A DNA stretch of 9,479 bases from an uncultured Lachnospiraceae bacterium (lineage in GTDB: Bacteria > Bacillota > Clostridia > Lachnospirales > Lachnospiraceae), in contig CATLGN010000042.1 of assembly GCA_949935685.1 (NCBI GenBank), positions 1 through 9,479 of the forward strand, written 5' to 3'. Of the stretch, positions 7,595-9,479 are shown one piece after another. Each line of letters opens with the position of its first letter. Positions within the stretch are counted from its first letter, which is position 1. Under the pieces are notes generated by a model. It was not told where the DNA came from and searched no databases. It saw only the letters and a list, made by a program, of their open reading frames with translations. The translations under genes and the position numbers were made by a program.

Positions 7595-7735
7595 ATGGCT
7601 TTCCGGCAGGGACGCGGCATTCCGGCTAAGCACCGGGCTACAGGCATAAGCGGTTCTAATCGCTGCGGCAACGGATATTGGCAGGCGTGCAACCGTCCCC
7701 TATGCGCCATCCGGGCGCAGGGCAGACTTTTCCAT
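7595..7735 (+). repeat. Half copy of the palindromic repeat
   Basis: This aligns without gaps to 3955-4095, the left arm and tip of the large palindrome, with 111 of 141 bases identical by hand count. It shares the apical hairpin (7703-7719: TGCGCC, loop ATCCG, GGCGCA). The matching right arm is absent: after about 7735 the sequence no longer pairs with the left side, so this is a half element or a decayed copy. A frame opening at ATG 7595 stays open to 7807 and encodes a peptide similar to the frame at 3955-4146 (shared pattern M-x-FRQG-x-x-IPA and QACNRPLCAI). Confidence 0.75.
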
Positions 7736-7904
7736 TTCTGTCTTGCTGTACACAGGCCGGCACAGGCTCTGCCATTGGCAAAACAATATTGTTCCTGCTG
7801 CGCCTGAAAAGCAGGAGAATGATTTGTATATTTTGCCTGAGACAAATCTTCAAGGACTTTTTAATCAATTTCACAAAAAATTCACAGTTTATCACATCGT
7901 TAGC

Positions 7905-7932
7905 TTTACTTTTTGCTTTGAATGGATATAAT
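7905..7932 (+). promoter_or_regulatory. Promoter of the toxin-antitoxin operon
   Basis: A perfect TATAAT (7927-7932) follows TTTACT (7905-7910, four of six matches to the -35 consensus) at 16 bases. It lies in AT-rich DNA about 54 bases before the antitoxin ATG, with AAAGGG as ribosome site. AbrB-type antitoxins usually repress their own promoter, so an operator probably overlaps this site. Confidence 0.55.
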
Positions 7933-7985
7933 AAAAGTAGACCTCAATTTTTCTTTAGATTTCAAGAATAGAAAGGGTGGCTTTT

Positions 7986-8243
7986 ATGAATTTAGCAAAA
8001 ATCTCTGCGAATGGACAAATTACTGTGCCGGTGGAAATTCGCCGTCTGCTGGGTCTGAAGTCCGGCGATAAGATTCTGTTTTACCAAAAGCAGGACGGAG
8101 AGGTGGTTTTAAGTAATGCCTCTGCACAGGCAATCCGTAAAGCGCAGTCTGCTTTTTCGGGCGCAGCCGAAGCTATGGGGATTTCCAGTGAAGAGGATGT
8201 GCAGGCTCTTGTGGACGAAGTACGTTACGGAAAGGAAAGGTAA
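7986..8243 (+). CDS. AbrB/MazE-type antitoxin
   Basis: A small protein of 85 residues. Its first about 48 residues are a SpoVT/AbrB DNA-binding fold (MNLAKISANGQITVPVEIRR, then LGLKSGDKILFY and GEVVLSN), which forms a swapped-hairpin dimer in this family. The C-terminal part is helical and charged and would wrap the toxin to block it. ATG at 7986 is chosen over the in-frame GTG at 7977 because AAAGGG lies eight bases before it and the family pattern begins there. The PIN toxin gene starts two bases after its stop, a normal antitoxin-first order with translational coupling. Confidence 0.88.
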   Translation: MNLAKISANGQITVPVEIRRLLGLKSGDKILFYQKQDGEVVLSNASAQAIRKAQSAFSGAAEAMGISSEEDVQALVDEVRYGKER

Positions 8244-8245
8244 AA

Positions 8246-8644
8246 TTGCGGATATTGGTCGATACAAACATTCTCTTTTCCGCGTTGGTTTTCCCACGAT
8301 CAAGACCGGCACAGGCTCTGCTCCATGTAGCCGACAACCATGAGATGGTCCTATGTGATCGCAATATCACAGAGTTGCGGGATATTCTGGAGCGGAAAGC
8401 ACCTAAGTTTCTGCCGGATACGGAAGTACTGCTGGCAGAAATGTCTTATGAGTTGGTCCCGGCGGTAAACCATGCGGAAAAACTGATACGTGACGCAAAG
8501 GACCAGCCAATCCTCAATGCTGCCATTGTGTCTGATGTGGATATTATACTTACAGGAGACAAAGACTTTCTAAGCCTTGAAATGGAACATCCCAGATGTA
8601 TGACTGTCGCACAGTTTTTAGAAAGTGAGGGCGTGGTGGAATGA
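8246..8644 (+). CDS. PIN-domain toxin (putative ribonuclease, VapC-like)
   Basis: A 132-residue PIN protein of the 'putative toxin-antitoxin system toxin component, PIN family' type. Such toxins are metal-dependent ribonucleases that stop growth by cutting RNA when the antitoxin is lost. The acidic active-site set is present: D6 (LVDTNI), E43 (NITELRDIL), D86 (RDAKDQPIL, D83 nearby) and D105 (ILTGDKDF, D107 nearby), so it should be catalytically competent. It starts with TTG only two bases after the antitoxin stop; AAGGAAAGG in the end of the antitoxin gene serves as ribosome site. The RNA target is unknown. It may stabilise a mobile element: a recombinase scrap lies three bases beyond its stop on the other strand. 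Confidence 0.88.
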   Translation: MRILVDTNILFSALVFPRSRPAQALLHVADNHEMVLCDRNITELRDILERKAPKFLPDTEVLLAEMSYELVPAVNHAEKLIRDAKDQPILNAAIVSDVDIILTGDKDFLSLEMEHPRCMTVAQFLESEGVVE

Positions 8645-8647
8645 ATT

Positions 8648-8737
8648 TCACACTTTTTTAACAGAGTTGCTCTCGCCTAAAAGCTCGTCGTCATGGGAAA
8701 GTCTCTCGTATAGCGGGGTGATCTTTGTTTCCATCAT
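8648..8737 (-). pseudogene. Truncated 5' end of a large serine recombinase (TndX/TnpX-like) gene
   Basis: On the minus strand an AAGGAG site precedes ATGATG and a 29-codon frame. Residues 3-25 (ETKITPLYERLSHDDEL, then LGESNS) match the N-terminus of large serine recombinases from clostridial conjugative or mobilisable elements, including the catalytic-serine motif YERLS (S14). The family normally continues for about 500 residues; here the reading breaks after GESNS into VKKV and a TGA stop, and no further recombinase sequence follows because the PIN gene occupies that DNA. An in-frame ATG at 8791 could extend it by 18 codons, but the ribosome site favours 8737 or 8734. I infer a scar of an element that was deleted or excised imprecisely. 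Identification rests on a short motif. Confidence 0.65.
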
Positions 8738-8997
8738 GGCATAGCTCTCCTTGTATGAAAAAATGCCCGAAATGTGTTCTTCACGAACCATGAGAAAATC
8801 TCGTGATTAAGAAGTCATTCAGAGCATATATCACCGGAAACGGGCAGTTACCGGTTCGTTCAGATGCGCGTTATCCCGGGTTCCCATGCCTGACTGCTGC
8901 CTGTCCCGGCGTATACCCCCTTTCTTTTTGCATCATTTTATTCTATAATAATGTACATACTGTGATGCGGATTACAAAAAGGATGGGCTGTAACAGG
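8738..8997. other. Intergenic segment between the recombinase scrap and the membrane-protein pair
   Basis: No gene is supported here. It contains the upstream region of the recombinase scrap, an imperfect hairpin ACCGGAAAC/GTTACCGGT (8833-8841 and 8847-8855, five-base loop, one A-A mismatch), and the presumed promoter of the downstream gene. A reading frame continuous with the downstream gene runs back to about 8803 but has no start signal and no recognisable protein character. Confidence 0.4.
8944..8949 (+). promoter_or_regulatory. Candidate -10 box for the EamA/SMR-like pair
   Basis: A perfect TATAAT lies about 49 bases before the chosen ATG. The base run at the -35 position (TTTCTT, 8921-8926) is poor, so this is a weak call supported mainly by position. 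Confidence 0.35.
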
Positions 8998-9360
8998 ATG
9001 AAAAAAAAGATCGGGATAAAGGACATATTGTTTTTGCAGTTGGTGATTATGATTTACACGGGGTCCGGTATCGCTGCCAAGTTCGCGGCGGGCCGGGAAC
9101 TTTTTTCACCGGGATTTTGTCTGTTTTATGGGCTGGAGATTGTGGTGCTGGGGGTTTATGCCATACTCTGGCAGCAGATTATCAAACGGTTTGAGCTGTC
9201 CGTCGCCTATGCCAATCGCGCCATGGTTCTTGTGTGGTCGCTTGTCTGGGCGGTATGTATTTTTCATGACAGTCTGACGGTGCAGAATCTGGCCGGTATT
9301 GCGCTTGTGATTGCCGGTACGGTTATCGTCAATCTGGATGCGGGGGAGGGCGCTTTATGA
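8998..9360 (+). CDS. Small EamA/SMR-like membrane transporter subunit
   Basis: A 120-residue protein with four hydrophobic helices: LFLQLVIMIYTGSGIAAKFA, a second at FCLFYGLEIVVLGVYAILW, a third at ANRAMVLVWSLVWAVCIF, and a fourth at LAGIALVIAGTVIVNL. This is the layout of the drug/metabolite transporter (EamA/SMR) superfamily in its short four-helix form, which works as a dimer of two such chains. The next gene overlaps its stop by ATGA, which suggests an obligatory heterodimer, as with ArnE/ArnF-type proteins that flip lipid-carrier-linked sugars. ATG at 8998 is chosen because the upstream codons look non-coding, but AAAAAGG is 15 nt away; ATG at 8983 or 8964 is possible. The substrate is unknown. 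Confidence 0.65.
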   Translation: MKKKIGIKDILFLQLVIMIYTGSGIAAKFAAGRELFSPGFCLFYGLEIVVLGVYAILWQQIIKRFELSVAYANRAMVLVWSLVWAVCIFHDSLTVQNLAGIALVIAGTVIVNLDAGEGAL

Positions 9361-9479
9361 ATCGGTATTTTCTGCTGTACTTCGTATCGGTGACGGTTGC
9401 CTCCGTCTCGCAGCTTTTACTGAAAAAAAGCGCGATGCGGCCGCATACTTCGTTTCTGCGGGAATATTGGAACCCGTAT
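9357..9479 (+). CDS. Second EamA/SMR-like subunit, N-terminal part (3' end outside window)
   Basis: The ATG overlaps the stop of the previous gene (ATGA) and is preceded by GGGGGAGGG. The 41 visible codons encode a first helix (YFLLYFVSVTVASVSQLLLKK) followed by SAMRPHTSF. A first helix ending in SQLLLKK is characteristic of small SMR/EamA subunits such as ArnE/ArnF-like proteins. It is probably the partner of the preceding protein. Identity rests on a short segment plus its context. Confidence 0.6.
   Translation, partial: MNRYFLLYFVSVTVASVSQLLLKKSAMRPHTSFLREYWNPY

Larger units (their letters stand above)
7536..7985. other. Non-coding accessory segment between the regulator and the toxin-antitoxin pair
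   Basis: This 450-base stretch has no convincing conventional gene. It contains the second copy of the palindromic repeat (7595-7735), a hairpin TCCTGCT/AGCAGGA (7793-7799 and 7810-7816, ten-base loop) and, from about 7830, an AT-rich region ending in the promoter and ribosome site of the antitoxin gene. No clear terminator for the upstream operon is visible; the GC-rich repeat hairpins lack a T-run. Confidence 0.5.

Noticed and set aside
8622..8659. Possible terminator after the PIN toxin gene (AAAGTG...CACTTT followed by a T-run)
   Set aside because: The stem is short and AT-rich with a 23-base loop; too weak to call.
8803..8997. N-terminal extension of the EamA/SMR-like gene
   Set aside because: The extension has no ribosome site, includes the probable promoter, and its peptide lacks membrane or family character; the protein fits the normal size from 8998.

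Overview
The window looks like chromosomal DNA from a Clostridia member, most likely Lachnospiraceae-like. The grounds are strong AGGAGG-type ribosome binding sites, moderately high GC coding sequence with AT-rich promoters, a Clostridium-type NanE, a large-serine-recombinase scrap and a cell-envelope polysaccharide neighbourhood. This is inferred from gene content and style, not from a marker gene.

Layout. (1) 1-3870 is a cell-surface glycan region. It holds the 3' part of a Wzx-like flippase (+), then a two-gene minus-strand operon read from a good promoter at 3832-3860: a GtrII-like membrane glucosyltransferase followed by a membrane-anchored SGNH-like protein whose nucleophile-serine motif is altered. 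(2) 3866-4289 is a large imperfect palindrome with no convincing gene. (3) About 4430-7535 is an amino-sugar operon (+): nanE, a glucose-family PTS EIIBC permease and an RpiR-type regulator. Together they suggest PTS uptake of ManNAc (or a related N-acetyl amino sugar) as the 6-phosphate, epimerisation to GlcNAc-6-P, and local control by a sugar-phosphate-sensing SIS repressor. (4) 7536-8800 is accessory: a half copy of the palindromic repeat, an AbrB-type antitoxin/PIN toxin pair, and the first about 25 codons of a large serine recombinase on the opposite strand, a scar of a mobile element. (5) 8998-9479 is a translationally coupled pair of small four-helix EamA/SMR-like membrane proteins; the second runs off the window. 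Such pairs often sit in glycan or lipid-carrier loci.

The most unusual item is the repeat family. The 3866-4289 element can fold almost end to end into a hairpin. A second copy at 7595-7735 aligns to its left half over 141 nt without gaps (111 identities by hand count), and the differences fall mostly on third positions of one reading frame. It is either a dispersed structured repeat or RNA, or a repeat carrying a very small coding sequence. Comparative data would decide.
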